This document shows positions 45,993 through 55,369 of a stretch of 56,339 nt of DNA, piece by piece. The translations under genes were made by a program, and so were the position numbers. The DNA is from Chloroflexi bacterium OLB15. Its GTDB lineage: Bacteria; Chloroflexota; Anaerolineae; Aggregatilineales; Phototrophicaceae. The stretch's first letter is position 1. Each line of letters opens with the position of its first letter. The notes under the pieces were generated by a model, which worked only from the letters and a program-made list of their open reading frames with translations, made no database searches and was not told the origin of the DNA. Where the stretch lies: positions 1 through 56,339 of the forward strand of contig LMZS01000059.1 in assembly GCA_001567085.1 (NCBI GenBank). Reading direction: 5' to 3'.

Positions 45993-46869
45993 CTACCCGA
46001 ATACCACCGTCTTATTCTTGTAAACCAACACTTGCTTGCGCAGGTGATACAGCACCGCGCGCGAAAGCACCAGTTTTTTCTACGTCTTTGCCTTTGCGAA
46101 TCAGCTCATCAACTGAATCTTTATGATTCACGCGGATCACGTCTTGCTCGATGATCGGCCCTGCGTCCAGTTCGGCGGTCACATAGTGGCTGGTTGCGCC
46201 GATAATTTTCACGCCCCGACCATAAGCCGCATGATATGGCTTTGCGCCAATGAACGCCGGCAAGAATGAATGATGAATGTTGATCAGGCGGTTGGGGAAG
46301 TGCGCGACAAATTCGGCAGAGACGATTTGCATATAACGCGCCAGCACAATGAAATCCGGTTTGACCACGCTTAGCAGGGCAAGTTGTTTTTCTTCTACTT
46401 CCCGCTTATTGTCTTTGTTCACTGCAAAATAGCGGAATTCAACCCCGAACTGCTTTGCAACAGGCTCCAGATCGCGGTGATTGCTGATAATGATCGGAAT
46501 ATGCACATGCCATTCGCCGCTTTGCCAGCGCGAGAGTAGGTCGTAAAGACAGTGCCCCTGTTTAGAGACAAATACCGCCATGCGCTCAATATGATCCGAG
46601 AAATGAAGCTCAAACCGCATCCCCAGCGACGCCGCAACTTCAGCTTCAAATTGCGCGCTGATCGCTTCCTTAGGGACGTTGAATGATTCAAGCGTCCATT
46701 CTACGCGCATGAAGAACGCGCCTTCTTCCTGATCAACATGTTGATCCAGCGCAAGAATGTTGCCGCCGTGATTGAAAATAAAATTCGTGACCGCTGCTAC
46801 TAACCCCGTCCGATCAGGGCAGGAAATGAGCAGGATGGCAGAGGGCTGCGATGGCTGTATGACACTCAT
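45993..46869 (-). CDS. purU: Formyltetrahydrofolate deformylase PurU (single-base frameshift near the 3' end)
   Basis: Hydrolyses 10-formyl-THF to THF and formate. An N-terminal ACT domain (LISCPDRTGLVAAVTNF) precedes the formyltransferase-fold domain with NIHHSFLPAF, GAKPYHAAY and DAGPIIEQDV, which carry the catalytic Asn/His/Asp. The frame ends abnormally at 46012 after DVEKTGAFARG. Removing one base from the T6 run at 46074-46079 (A6 in the coding strand) restores VLSRAVLYHL, QVLVYKNKTVVF and a TAG at 45993. That is the proper PurU C-terminus, about 291 aa in all. An alternative is loss of one G just after. I treat the gene as intact with an indel error. Confidence 0.85.
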
Positions 46870-46877
46870 GGATTTTC

Positions 46878-48206
46878 CTATAGCTGCAAGTTTACGGCCT
46901 CGTCTGATGCAAGGCCGCTGGAGTCATTTTCTACAAAATGTACGTTATAACCAAAATCAGCATATGCTGGATTAGAGAGTGGCTGCTGAAGAATTTTGGA
47001 GGCGATCACTTCGCCTGCCGCTGGTGATGACATGATGCCATGCCCAACATGCGCAATCGAGAGGAATAGCCCGCTGATTTCAGGGTGCTCATCCAGTATT
47101 GCGCGCTGGCTTTCATAGGGTACATGCGTTCCGTCCGCTGCAATTTCATAAGCTGCGGTTTCGTCACGGTAGACGTAGTATCCAGCACGGTGATCAATCC
47201 CGCGTGAATACTGCGGGCTGGCAAACCCGCCTGTGGTATCGCCAAACAGCCGCGCAAATAGATACAGCGTGATTGAGGGGAAACGCGGGTCTTTCCAGAC
47301 ATCCGCAGGGTAGACCGGATCGATTAACTCGCGCTTAACACGTTCACCCGGCGCACGCCGGCGCTTATCATTCCATGAATATTCATAGCCGAAGATTGCG
47401 CCTGTTTGCGCTTCCGGCCGCACATGCGGGAATGGCGGGGGACCAATCAACATCGGGCCGTCTTCCGGGTATTCAGGGTGGCGCCATGGGGTTGTGAAGC
47501 TCTGGCGGGGGCGCATCACAATTGGCAGCTCAACCCCTGCTGTACGCCCGATATTGCGCGATTCCGCTCCCGCTGCGATAAGCACGTTGGGGGAGGCGAT
47601 GAAACCTGAAGGCGTTTGTACACCTTCGACTTTGCCGTTAGCGACGCGAATTTCAACTTTAGCCACATTCAACAATACCGAAGCATTTTTGGCGGCGCGC
47701 GCGAATGCGCTGATCAATGCATAAGAATCCAGCCAACCAGCGTGCGGGTCGTATTTTCCTGCGATGACTGATTTGTTCAGCCAGGGAAAACGGCTGCGAA
47801 TAGCAGCGGCATCCAGAAATTCAGCGTGGCTCAAGCCGATGTCATGCAGATGCTCAACATCTGAGCGCAGTTTTGCAGCCTGTTTTTCGGTCATGCCGCA
47901 GAAGAGGTAACCGCGCTGCTTTACGCCTAGCTGGGTGCCTTCGCCGAAATATTCGTCAGGGTTCATGAATATCTCGATGCTGCGATTCATCATCACCACA
48001 TTGCAGCGTGCGTTCCAGATTGAGCGGAAGTTTTCAAGCGAGGCATTAGATGCGCCAGAGCCAAGCTGTGGGGCTTGCTCAATTAAAACGCTCTTGATGC
48101 CGGGGTGCGCGCGTTCTAACGCCCAAAGCGCGCCTGTGCCAGCCGGGCCGCCGCCAATAACGATGACATCTGCTGTAGAGGGAAATTCAGCCGGTGTATT
48201 TGCCAT
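46878..48206 (-). CDS. FAD-dependent oxidoreductase (DAO family)
   Basis: 442 aa. The FAD-binding motif VIVIGGGPAGTGAL is at the N-terminus, the mid-region has VLIAAGAESRNIG, and a C-terminal HVGHGIMSSPAAGEVIA closes the cofactor site, as in glycine/sarcosine oxidase-like enzymes. The substrate is an amine or amino acid by analogy. The ATG at 48206 is preferred to a TTG at 48230. It lies eight bases from the PurU start on the same strand. Sarcosine- or dimethylglycine-type oxidases release one-carbon units that feed the folate pool, which would fit with purU. Confidence 0.88.
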   Translation of the reverse strand: MANTPAEFPSTADVIVIGGGPAGTGALWALERAHPGIKSVLIEQAPQLGSGASNASLENFRSIWNARCNVVMMNRSIEIFMNPDEYFGEGTQLGVKQRGYLFCGMTEKQAAKLRSDVEHLHDIGLSHAEFLDAAAIRSRFPWLNKSVIAGKYDPHAGWLDSYALISAFARAAKNASVLLNVAKVEIRVANGKVEGVQTPSGFIASPNVLIAAGAESRNIGRTAGVELPIVMRPRQSFTTPWRHPEYPEDGPMLIGPPPFPHVRPEAQTGAIFGYEYSWNDKRRRAPGERVKRELIDPVYPADVWKDPRFPSITLYLFARLFGDTTGGFASPQYSRGIDHRAGYYVYRDETAAYEIAADGTHVPYESQRAILDEHPEISGLFLSIAHVGHGIMSSPAAGEVIASKILQQPLSNPAYADFGYNVHFVENDSSGLASDEAVNLQL

Positions 48207-48308
48207 GAGATATGAACACTTTTTGATCAACTATAGGTTGAAATATGGTTGAATGTTAGCGTTAGGATGGGGCTTGTGCCATAGCCAAAGCAGATACAGT
48301 AAAGAGAT

Positions 48309-50529
48309 TTATTTCTTTATTGGCTTCAAGCGATCTAGCAATCCGCTATAACGAGTAGCGACACGGTTATTGTTGACCGCCATTGCTACTGCTTTCCGGC
48401 TTCCCACCAGCACTACAGCTTGTTTAGCGCGGGTGATTGCTGTGTAGATCAAATTGCGCTGAAGCATCATGTAATGCTGCGTCATTACTGGCATCACTAC
48501 AATCGGATATTCTGATCCCTGGCTGCGGTGTGTGCTGATGCAGTAAGCATGGATCAGCTCTTCGGTTTCGCTCCACTCGTAGAACAGGTAGCCGGTATCA
48601 ATCGCAACTTCGAGCGCGCCGTCGTCAAAATCAATGCCAGTAATCAACCCGATGTCGCCGTTAAAAACTTCTTTGTCGTAGTTGTTCCGTGTTTGCATTA
48701 CTTTATCGCCGACGCGGAAGATGCGCGAGCCGAGCTTCTTTTCAGCGACGGCATGGGTGCCATTAAGCGCCTGTTGCAGCAATTCATTTAGCGCATTGAC
48801 GCCAGAAGGCCCACGATACATCGGCGAAATGACTTGTACATCGGAGATAGGGTTCACGCCAAATTTGTTCGGAAGCCGATTTTTGACGATATCTACGATT
48901 AGTTTTGCTGCTTCGATAGGGTCTTCCTCACCAAAAAAGAAAAAAGTCGGTGGATTTGTTGGTCAGGTCGGGTTGTTCACCATGATTTATCTTATGCGCG
49001 TTCAGAACGATTTTGCTGTCTTCCTGCTGCCGGAAGATTACTTCTAAACGGGTGACATAAGCGTGTTCACTATGAATCACGTCTTGTAAAACGCTGCCTG
49101 CGCCCACGCTGGGAAGCTGATCTACATCGCCCACCAGCATGAGATGAGTTTCAGGGCGCAGCGCTTGCAGCAGATCGTTAAACAGCAGCAAGTCAATCAT
49201 TGAAGACTCATCAACGATCAACATATCAATGTCAAGCGGCTCGTCTTCATCAAATTGGTAGCCGCCTTCGCTAGGGCTGAAGCCAAGTAGCCGGTGTATT
49301 GTGCTGGCTGACCGGCCTGTTGCCTCGCTCATGCGTTTGGCAGCGCGTCCGGTAGGGCAGGCAAGCGCAAACTCAAATTCGAGTTCTTCCAGCGCATTGA
49401 TCACCATTCGCAAGGTCGTGGTCTTGCCTGTTCCCGGCCCGCCTGTTAACACGGATATTCGCTGCGTTAATGCAGCTTTCACCGCGCCTTGCTGCTGCCT
49501 GGTTAGATCAACGTGGTTCGCGCGCGCCAGCTCGTCAAGGAATGATCCCCATTCAATATCTTTAGCTGCTTTTTGAATGGGAGACTCCCCTTTGGTCATC
49601 TCTAGCAGTTTTTCGGCGGCGCTGGTTTCTGCGTGGAGATACTCTGGCAGGTAGATCGCCTCGTCGCGGATACCTGCGGTAATCCCTTCATCACGCATCA
49701 ACCCGCCAGTAAAAAGCTCCTGGCTAAGCGCGGCTTCAAGGCGCGCGGTATTGTCTACTTTGAGCAGTTCGGCGGCTTTATTAACCAGCTCAACACGTGG
49801 CGCGAAAGTATGCCCTTCGCGGGAAAGCTGGCTGAGTGAATAAACCAGTCCTGCACGCAGTCGCTCCGGCGAATCTTGAGGCATACCCATCGAACGGGCG
49901 ATTTCATCAGCGCGGATGAAACCGATGCCATATACTTCATCGGCCAGCATATACGGGTTTTGCTGCATTTTGCCGATGGTTGCCGCCCCATAATGTTCGT
50001 AAATGCGGTTCGCCATTTTGCTGGAAACGCCGTATCCCTGAAGGAAAATCAACGCATTACGCATGGATTGGTTTGACCGCCACGCGTGTATCAGTTCTTC
50101 AATCTCTCGTTCTTTCTTTTTCAGGTTTGGGACTTCGTGCAAACGCTCAGGCTCATTGTCGAGAATATGGATGGTGTCTTTTCCGAAAGTGTTAACGATA
50201 CGTTCAGCAGTTTTGATGCCGATGCCTTTAACGATGCCGCTGCTTAAGAATGCAATAATCCCCTCATTCGTTGATGGGGGAAGGGGGGTGATGCGCTCGG
50301 CCTTAAACTGCGTGCCATAGCGCGAATCTTCAATCCAGTAACCTGCAAACTCAATACGTTCGCCAACGCCAAGTTGGGGCATCGTGCCGACTACCGCCAT
50401 AGTTCCATCGCGGGCAGTTGCTTTCGGGAATTTCCCCTCTGGCTTAATTTTGAGTACGCTGTAACCGTTATCTGGATTAAAAAATGTGACACGTTCTACC
50501 GTGCCAGTGACCGTTTCAATGTTGAACAT
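48309..50529 (-). CDS. recD2: RecD2-type helicase (single-base frameshift)
   Basis: 5'-3' DNA helicase of the RecD2 branch, acting in repair without RecBC. The N-terminal OB-like and helix-hairpin-helix part (VKGIGIKTAERIV) leads to Walker A GGPGTGKTTT and DEAD-like LIVDESSMID, then the C-terminal helicase segment. The frame ends at 48928 after DFFLFW, and the rest (VNPISDVQVISPMYRG to the TPR-like end and AITRAKQAVVLVG) continues in another frame. Removing one A from the AAAAAA run at 48933-48938 (T6 in coding sense) joins them as FFLFGEEDPIEAAKLI. The whole is then about 739 aa, the usual RecD2 length. The start at 50529 matches the family (TVTGTVERVTFFN). Confidence 0.86.
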
Positions 50530-50638
50530 CAGTTCGTAATATCCTCTTGGCGAAATGATACCATACTCCATGCGCTTTGCATCGCGGCGTGGTATGTTAT
50601 CTGCGTACAATTTTTGCGTATCGTGAGGATAGTTCTAC

Positions 50639-52198
50639 ATGGACACAACCTCAGTATTTCCACGTTCAAGCGGTGTCTTACTTCACCCAACGTCGCTGCC
50701 GGGGCGTTATGGCATGGGCGATCTGGGCGAGTGGGCGTTTCGTTTTGTTGAGTTACTTGCCAGTAACTACCAGCATATCTGGCAGGTGCTGCCGCTCGGC
50801 CCGACCAGCTATGGCGATTCTCCCTATCAGTGTTTGTCGTCATTTGCTGGCAATCCTCTGTTGATCAGCCTTGATGAACTGGTCAAATTAGGCTGGCTCA
50901 ATATTGAAGATGTCGCTGATGTGCCAAATTTTCCGCTGAATCGGATTGATTATGGTTGGGTGATTCCTTATCGCTTTGAGCTTTTACACCGCGCCTATAG
51001 CAAATTTGCTATGCTGGCAGATCAGGAAGCAGGCGCGCAGTTTGAAAACTGGTGCGCTGAAAACCGTGACTGGTTGGATGATTTTGCCCTGTTTATGGCG
51101 CTTAAAAACGAAAATGGAGGGCGCCCCTGGGTGGAATGGCCGGAAGGTGAGGCTTTACGCCATCCGGCGGCGCTGGGCGGGGCAGTAGAACGCCACCGTA
51201 ATGCGCTTCGTGAACTCAAATGGATTCAGTGGGTGTTCTTCAGCCAATGGACAAAAGTGAAGCATTACGCAGGGGAGAAGGCCATACGGTTGGTGGGCGA
51301 CATTCCGATTTTTGTTGCCCATGATAGCGCGGATGTTTGGGCGAATCGCGAATTGTTTTTTCTGGATGCCAGCGGCAGGCCAACGGTGGTTGCCGGGGTT
51401 CCACCGGATTATTTCAGCGCTACCGGGCAGCGCTGGGGCAACCCGCTGTATCGTTGGGATGTGATGGCGCAGGATGGTTATCGCTGGTGGTTAAGCCGTA
51501 TTCGCGCCACACTGGCGCTGGTAGACATCATCAAAATTGACCATTTTCGCGGGTTCGATGCTTACTGGGAGGTTCCAGCGTCAGAGCCGACAGCGATTCA
51601 TGGCCGATGGGTAAAAGCGCCGGGAGAAGACTTTTTCAACGTGGTCGAAAATGCTTTAGGTAAGCTGCCGATCATCGTTGAAGACCTGGGGGTAATCACC
51701 CCAACGGTTGAAGCCTTACGGGATGGCTTTCATCTGCCAGGGATGAAAGTGCTGCAATTTGCGTGGGGAGATTACACCGGACAAGAGCCATTTCTACCGC
51801 ATAACTATAGCCCCAACTGTGTGGTTTATACGGGCACCCACGATAATAACACCACGAGAGGTTGGTGGATTGACGAAGCCACGCCGGATATGCGTGAGCA
51901 TTTGCGCCAATACATTGATCGTATGCCAACTGAAATCAACTGGGAATTGATCCGCCTGGGCGAAGCGTCGGTTGGGCATACATTCATCACCCCGATTCAA
52001 GATTTGTTGGGGTTAGATGGTGAATCACGTATGAACTTGCCGGGCCGCGAATCTGGGAATTGGGGCTATCGCTGCCGGGAATCTGATTTTGAAGAATCAT
52101 TCTGGGCGCGGCTAGCACATCTGACTTACATTTATGGCCGTTCTGGCCTTGATGATGCTGGAAACCAAGCTCAGAATGAGGCTGAAAGCGCGCTCTAA
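50639..52198 (+). CDS. malQ: 4-alpha-glucanotransferase
   Basis: 519 aa amylomaltase of the GH77 family, which transfers glucan segments among malto-oligosaccharides. The active site is intact: catalytic Asp in IKIDHFRGFDAYW, acid Glu in IVEDLG, and the transition-state Asp in THDNNTTRGWW. The N-terminal DSPYQCLSSFAGNPLLISLD and DIPIFVAHDSADVW are typical. An AGGATAG sequence precedes the ATG. Divergent from recD2, with a 109-base space. Confidence 0.94.
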   Translation: MDTTSVFPRSSGVLLHPTSLPGRYGMGDLGEWAFRFVELLASNYQHIWQVLPLGPTSYGDSPYQCLSSFAGNPLLISLDELVKLGWLNIEDVADVPNFPLNRIDYGWVIPYRFELLHRAYSKFAMLADQEAGAQFENWCAENRDWLDDFALFMALKNENGGRPWVEWPEGEALRHPAALGGAVERHRNALRELKWIQWVFFSQWTKVKHYAGEKAIRLVGDIPIFVAHDSADVWANRELFFLDASGRPTVVAGVPPDYFSATGQRWGNPLYRWDVMAQDGYRWWLSRIRATLALVDIIKIDHFRGFDAYWEVPASEPTAIHGRWVKAPGEDFFNVVENALGKLPIIVEDLGVITPTVEALRDGFHLPGMKVLQFAWGDYTGQEPFLPHNYSPNCVVYTGTHDNNTTRGWWIDEATPDMREHLRQYIDRMPTEINWELIRLGEASVGHTFITPIQDLLGLDGESRMNLPGRESGNWGYRCRESDFEESFWARLAHLTYIYGRSGLDDAGNQAQNEAESAL

Positions 52199-52266
52199 GA
52201 GGGATTTTATCTTTCTCAGATCGATTTCTTATATAGCGCCGATGTGAAGTTTACACAGGTTGCTTA

Positions 52267-52302
52267 ACTTGGATTATGTAACTGTAAGCGATTTATCCAA
52301 GT
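52267..52302 (+). promoter_or_regulatory. Inverted repeat next to the hsp20 ribosome site
   Basis: Perfect 8-bp arms ACTTGGAT and ATCCAAGT separated by 20 bases. The right arm ends where the GGAG ribosome site begins (52303). It could be an operator or a 5' leader structure. It is not a CIRCE element (no TTAGCACTC). Confidence 0.4.
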
Positions 52303-52314
52303 GGAGAGAACCTG

Positions 52315-52779
52315 ATGACTACCATTGTTCGTTGGAATCCTGTTCGTGATATGGCAGCGGTACAGAATGCCTTTGATCGTTTCTTTGAAGAGCGACGGGG
52401 CAACGCCCGCAGCATAGAAACACGCGGCCTCGCTGTTGATGTTCATGAAACTGCTGATGCCTATCGTATTGTTGCGGCGCTTCCCGGCGTGGCGGCTGAT
52501 GGCGTAAGCATTAGCCTGCACGAAGATGTTTTGACCATTAGCGCTGAGCTGCCGCAGTTTGCTGCGCCCGAAGATGCTCGCGCCCTGATGTTGGAACGTA
52601 ATTTTGGCAAGGTATCGCGCTCTCTGCGTTTCCCGCAGGCGGTTGCGGCTGACCAGATTGAAGCGGTGTTAGAAAATGGCGTTCTGGTGCTAACCTTGCC
52701 CAAGACTCCTGAAGCCCAACCGCGCGTTATTCCGGTTCGCGCCGCCAACGGCCTCACTCACGAGCCTTCTCAGAACTAA
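52315..52779 (+). CDS. Small heat-shock protein (Hsp20/alpha-crystallin)
   Basis: 154 aa. The alpha-crystallin domain spans about residues 38-137 (LAVDVHETADAYRIVAALPGV and then SLRFPQAVAADQIEAVLENGVLVLTLPK). The C-terminal VIPVR gives the short I-x-V anchor for oligomer assembly. A holdase that binds unfolded proteins. GGAGAG precedes the ATG. The gene sits alone between malQ and a bidirectional terminator. Confidence 0.94.
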   Translation: MTTIVRWNPVRDMAAVQNAFDRFFEERRGNARSIETRGLAVDVHETADAYRIVAALPGVAADGVSISLHEDVLTISAELPQFAAPEDARALMLERNFGKVSRSLRFPQAVAADQIEAVLENGVLVLTLPKTPEAQPRVIPVRAANGLTHEPSQN

Positions 52780-52800
52780 AGCGAAACGCTAACTGATTAT

Positions 52801-52827
52801 GCTGGCGGAACAAGTTTCTCCGCCAGC
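52801..52827 (+). other. GC-rich hairpin after hsp20
   Basis: 9-bp stem GCTGGCGGA / TCCGCCAGC with a 9-nt loop. No T-run follows, so it is probably an mRNA 3' stem and not a terminator by itself. Confidence 0.5.
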
Positions 52828-52892
52828 GTAGCCTGGTATGTGGGAAGCTTAATGCGTTTCTGCAAGCGATACCATAAACAGCCAAATTTTAG

Positions 52893-52927
52893 AAACGGGC
52901 GAGTCAACCGACTCGCCCGTTTTGTTT
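52893..52927. terminator. Strong bidirectional terminator between hsp20 and a TIM-barrel gene
   Basis: Perfect 13-bp stem AAACGGGCGAGTC / GACTCGCCCGTTT, loop AACC, followed by TGTTTT; the reverse side is also AT-rich. It lies between two convergent genes. Confidence 0.9.
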
Positions 52928-52943
52928 TACCCGGCACAACTGC

Positions 52944-53681
52944 CTAACCCATTATTTTGAGCATATAGGCAGCGCTCTTTTCCAATGCTTCTACCATATT
53001 CGTAGCACAGCGATCCAGTTCCACAATCTTCCATTCAGCCGCCGCAGCGTGAGGCAGCAGCGATGGGTAATTCATCACACCTTCACCCAACGCCAGCATC
53101 GGCTCGTCTTTAGTCGCGGGGCCATCTTTCGCGTGCAGCAGTTTAAGGCGAGATCCAAGCGCGTCAAGCGCGGATGCCGGATCGGCGCCACCTACCTTAG
53201 CCCAGTAAATATCCAGTTCAATGCCAATTGTTGGATCGAGTAAATTCAGCATCACTTCCAGAGGGATGCCGTAATCGTGATTTTCATACTCCCACCAGTG
53301 ATTGTGGTACAGCAAGGTAAGGCCAGCAGCCTGTACTTCAGCATTCGCTTCATTGAGCCGGGCACAATAACTTTCCACCTGTGCCAGCGTAGCAAATTCT
53401 TCTGGTGGAATATAGGCGCAAACCACATATTTCGCGTTCAATTCCTGCGCGATCCCCAGCACTTCAGATCGCCCTTCAGCATTCAAAACCGGAACATGCA
53501 GTGAAGGAACCGCCAGCCCTAAACGCTGGAATAGTTGAACTGCGCTTTCGACACTGGCGCCATAATTGCCCGCTGGCTCTACCCCGGTATAACCTGCCGC
53601 AGCAAGACGCTCAATGATGCCTGCATAATCTGTCGCAAGCTCTTCTCGAACAGAATAAAGCTGAACCCCTAAATTAGTCAT
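52944..53681 (-). CDS. Sugar phosphate isomerase/epimerase-like TIM-barrel protein
   Basis: 245 aa of the AP-endonuclease-2/xylose-isomerase-like superfamily. Signs are GVQLYSVREELATDYAGII at the start, GYTGVEPAG, a metal-binding pattern LLYHNHWWEYE, then GIELDIYWAKVGG and LKLLHAKDG. It likely binds a divalent metal and isomerises or epimerises a sugar or cyclitol. AAAGGA lies before the ATG. It stands alone and convergent to hsp20. The specific substrate is unknown. Confidence 0.87.
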   Translation of the reverse strand: MTNLGVQLYSVREELATDYAGIIERLAAAGYTGVEPAGNYGASVESAVQLFQRLGLAVPSLHVPVLNAEGRSEVLGIAQELNAKYVVCAYIPPEEFATLAQVESYCARLNEANAEVQAAGLTLLYHNHWWEYENHDYGIPLEVMLNLLDPTIGIELDIYWAKVGGADPASALDALGSRLKLLHAKDGPATKDEPMLALGEGVMNYPSLLPHAAAAEWKIVELDRCATNMVEALEKSAAYMLKIMG

Positions 53682-53825
53682 TGTCAGGACTATCCTTTCA
53701 AAGTTGGCGAATCCAGCGAATCATCGCTGTGAAAAGCGCAAATTGTAACTGTGCACAGGAATTTTACCGCGCACTTAGGTATTATTGGCGCGACTTTTGC
53801 CGCTTTTTTCAAATCGGAGCGTTAA

Positions 53826-54377
53826 ATGCACTCTCCAGCCCCGCATGTTCACGAACATGACACCATTTCAGGCGTATTCATCGCCAATATACGCGCCTTC
53901 ACAGACCCGCGCGGCACATTTATGGAGTCATTTCGAAACGAGTGGTTCCCGTGGGTAAGCTGGGAAAAAATGCAATCCAACTGCTCGATTAGCAGCGCAG
54001 GGGTACTGCGTGGATTGCATTACCACTTTCATCAAATTGACTACTGGTTTGTCATACGCGGCAGGATTCAGGTCGGGCTTGCCGATCTTAGATCATCATC
54101 GCCTACATTCGGGCATACCGCCACGCTGGAATTGAGCGAAGAAAACCGGTTAGGGCTGTTTATCCCTTCTGGCGTCGCGCATGGCTTCCTTGCGTTAACC
54201 GACGCTACCCTTACTTATCTGGTCAACAACTATTACGACGGCGCAGATGAAAATGGCGTCGCATGGAACGACCCTGATTTTGTAGTCAACTGGAATACCC
54301 ATGATCCGATCATCTCGGATCGTGATCACAAGAACCCGCCCTACAAAGATTTACTACCGGAAAAGCGCCCTCTTTAG
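53826..54377 (+). CDS. dTDP-4-dehydrorhamnose 3,5-epimerase-like protein (RmlC/RfbC family)
   Basis: 183 aa cupin. Family motifs are DPRGTFMESF, the catalytic-base histidine in VLRGLHYHF, and IPSGVAHGFLAL followed by YLVNNYYD with the acid Tyr. It therefore epimerises a nucleotide-activated 4-keto-6-deoxysugar in cell-surface polysaccharide synthesis. The other rml genes are absent, so the exact substrate is uncertain. CGGAGCG is the likely ribosome site. Its stop codon overlaps the stop of the convergent J-domain gene. Confidence 0.87.
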   Translation: MHSPAPHVHEHDTISGVFIANIRAFTDPRGTFMESFRNEWFPWVSWEKMQSNCSISSAGVLRGLHYHFHQIDYWFVIRGRIQVGLADLRSSSPTFGHTATLELSEENRLGLFIPSGVAHGFLALTDATLTYLVNNYYDGADENGVAWNDPDFVVNWNTHDPIISDRDHKNPPYKDLLPEKRPL

Positions 54378-55327
54378 TCCGCTTTGAACGTTTTGCGTAT
54401 GGCCTCAAAAGCCGCATTGATTTGAGCCATCCGTAAGGTGTATTTTTCCTTCTCTGTCGGGTGCAGATCGGGATGGTTTTCGCGCGCTAATTTACGGTAA
54501 GCGAGCCGGGCATCATTCAAGGTAGCTTCTTTCGTTAACCCTAACAGGTTGTAATGCCGCATCATGAGTGACTGTATCCGACGAGGCGGTTTACGTTCCT
54601 CACGGGTTTGATTGCGATAATACCGGTAGTCAGTCCCCGTACCTACATCCCCGTAATGGCGTTCAAACTCCTCCCACGAGTCAAAACCATAGGATTGCTC
54701 TGCTTCTTCGCTGGGCTGGCGTTTGCGGCTGCCGCCAAACGACCACTGCCGCCATGAATAACGCTGTTCAGATTCCTGCATCGGGCTAACCCGCTTCCAA
54801 AAGGTATCATCGCCAAAGTCAGCCGCCGCAATGCGCCCGGTAATGAACTCTGAGGTAAATACAATCATCTCGGCACGCAGGTTATTCACGTTCACGGGCG
54901 CACCGTACACAACGCCGCGTTGATGCTCCCCCCAGCGCCACCCCAAATGTATAGGGCGAATGGTGACATTACGAAGATCGCACCAGTAGGCGTACAGGCG
55001 ATGATGCGCCAGCGTATGCAGCATCGCCATCCACGCGGGCGGATCTACCTGTGTGCCGTCTTTCGGCACCATACGCCCATCGAGAAGGAAGAGCGTATAA
55101 AGATGCTTGTGTGTATTGCGTTCCAGTAGTTCGTTAATTTCCGGCACGCGGATGGCGCGATTGATCACATAAATCGCTACGTGCTTACCACCACCCAACT
55201 GTACCTGCATATCGCTATCGCCATCTTCCCGTACAAACGAGACGATGCGATCCGTTTTCTTGAACTCTGATTCCAGATAATCAAGGACAAACTGTTTCAA
55301 CGTTAACTCGTTAACTCCCCATAGCAT
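54374..55327 (-). CDS. Protein with a C-terminal J-domain and an unrecognised N-terminal domain
   Basis: 317 aa. The last 60 residues are a J-domain (YNLLGLTKEATLNDARLAYRK, HPD at 285-287, then AQINAAFEAIRKTF), which recruits and stimulates DnaK. Canonical DnaJ places it first; here it is last, without zinc fingers or a Gly/Phe region. The preceding 180 residues (FVREDGDSDMQVQLGGGKHV, LYTLFLLDGRMVP, GWRWGEHQRGVVYG) form an alpha/beta domain I cannot place. A charged linker at about 195-245 separates them. It may be an adaptor bringing a client to DnaK. Stop codon overlaps the epimerase gene. Confidence 0.82.
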   Translation of the reverse strand: MLWGVNELTLKQFVLDYLESEFKKTDRIVSFVREDGDSDMQVQLGGGKHVAIYVINRAIRVPEINELLERNTHKHLYTLFLLDGRMVPKDGTQVDPPAWMAMLHTLAHHRLYAYWCDLRNVTIRPIHLGWRWGEHQRGVVYGAPVNVNNLRAEMIVFTSEFITGRIAAADFGDDTFWKRVSPMQESEQRYSWRQWSFGGSRKRQPSEEAEQSYGFDSWEEFERHYGDVGTGTDYRYYRNQTREERKPPRRIQSLMMRHYNLLGLTKEATLNDARLAYRKLARENHPDLHPTEKEKYTLRMAQINAAFEAIRKTFKAD

Positions 55328-55369
55328 TTGCCTTATCGCGGTAGAAACCAGCGAAAAAGTCGTACAATT

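Noticed and set aside
52267..52302. Leader palindrome as a CIRCE/HrcA site
   Set aside because: CIRCE requires TTAGCACTC-N9-GAGTGCTAA. The arm sequence and the 20-base spacing both differ.
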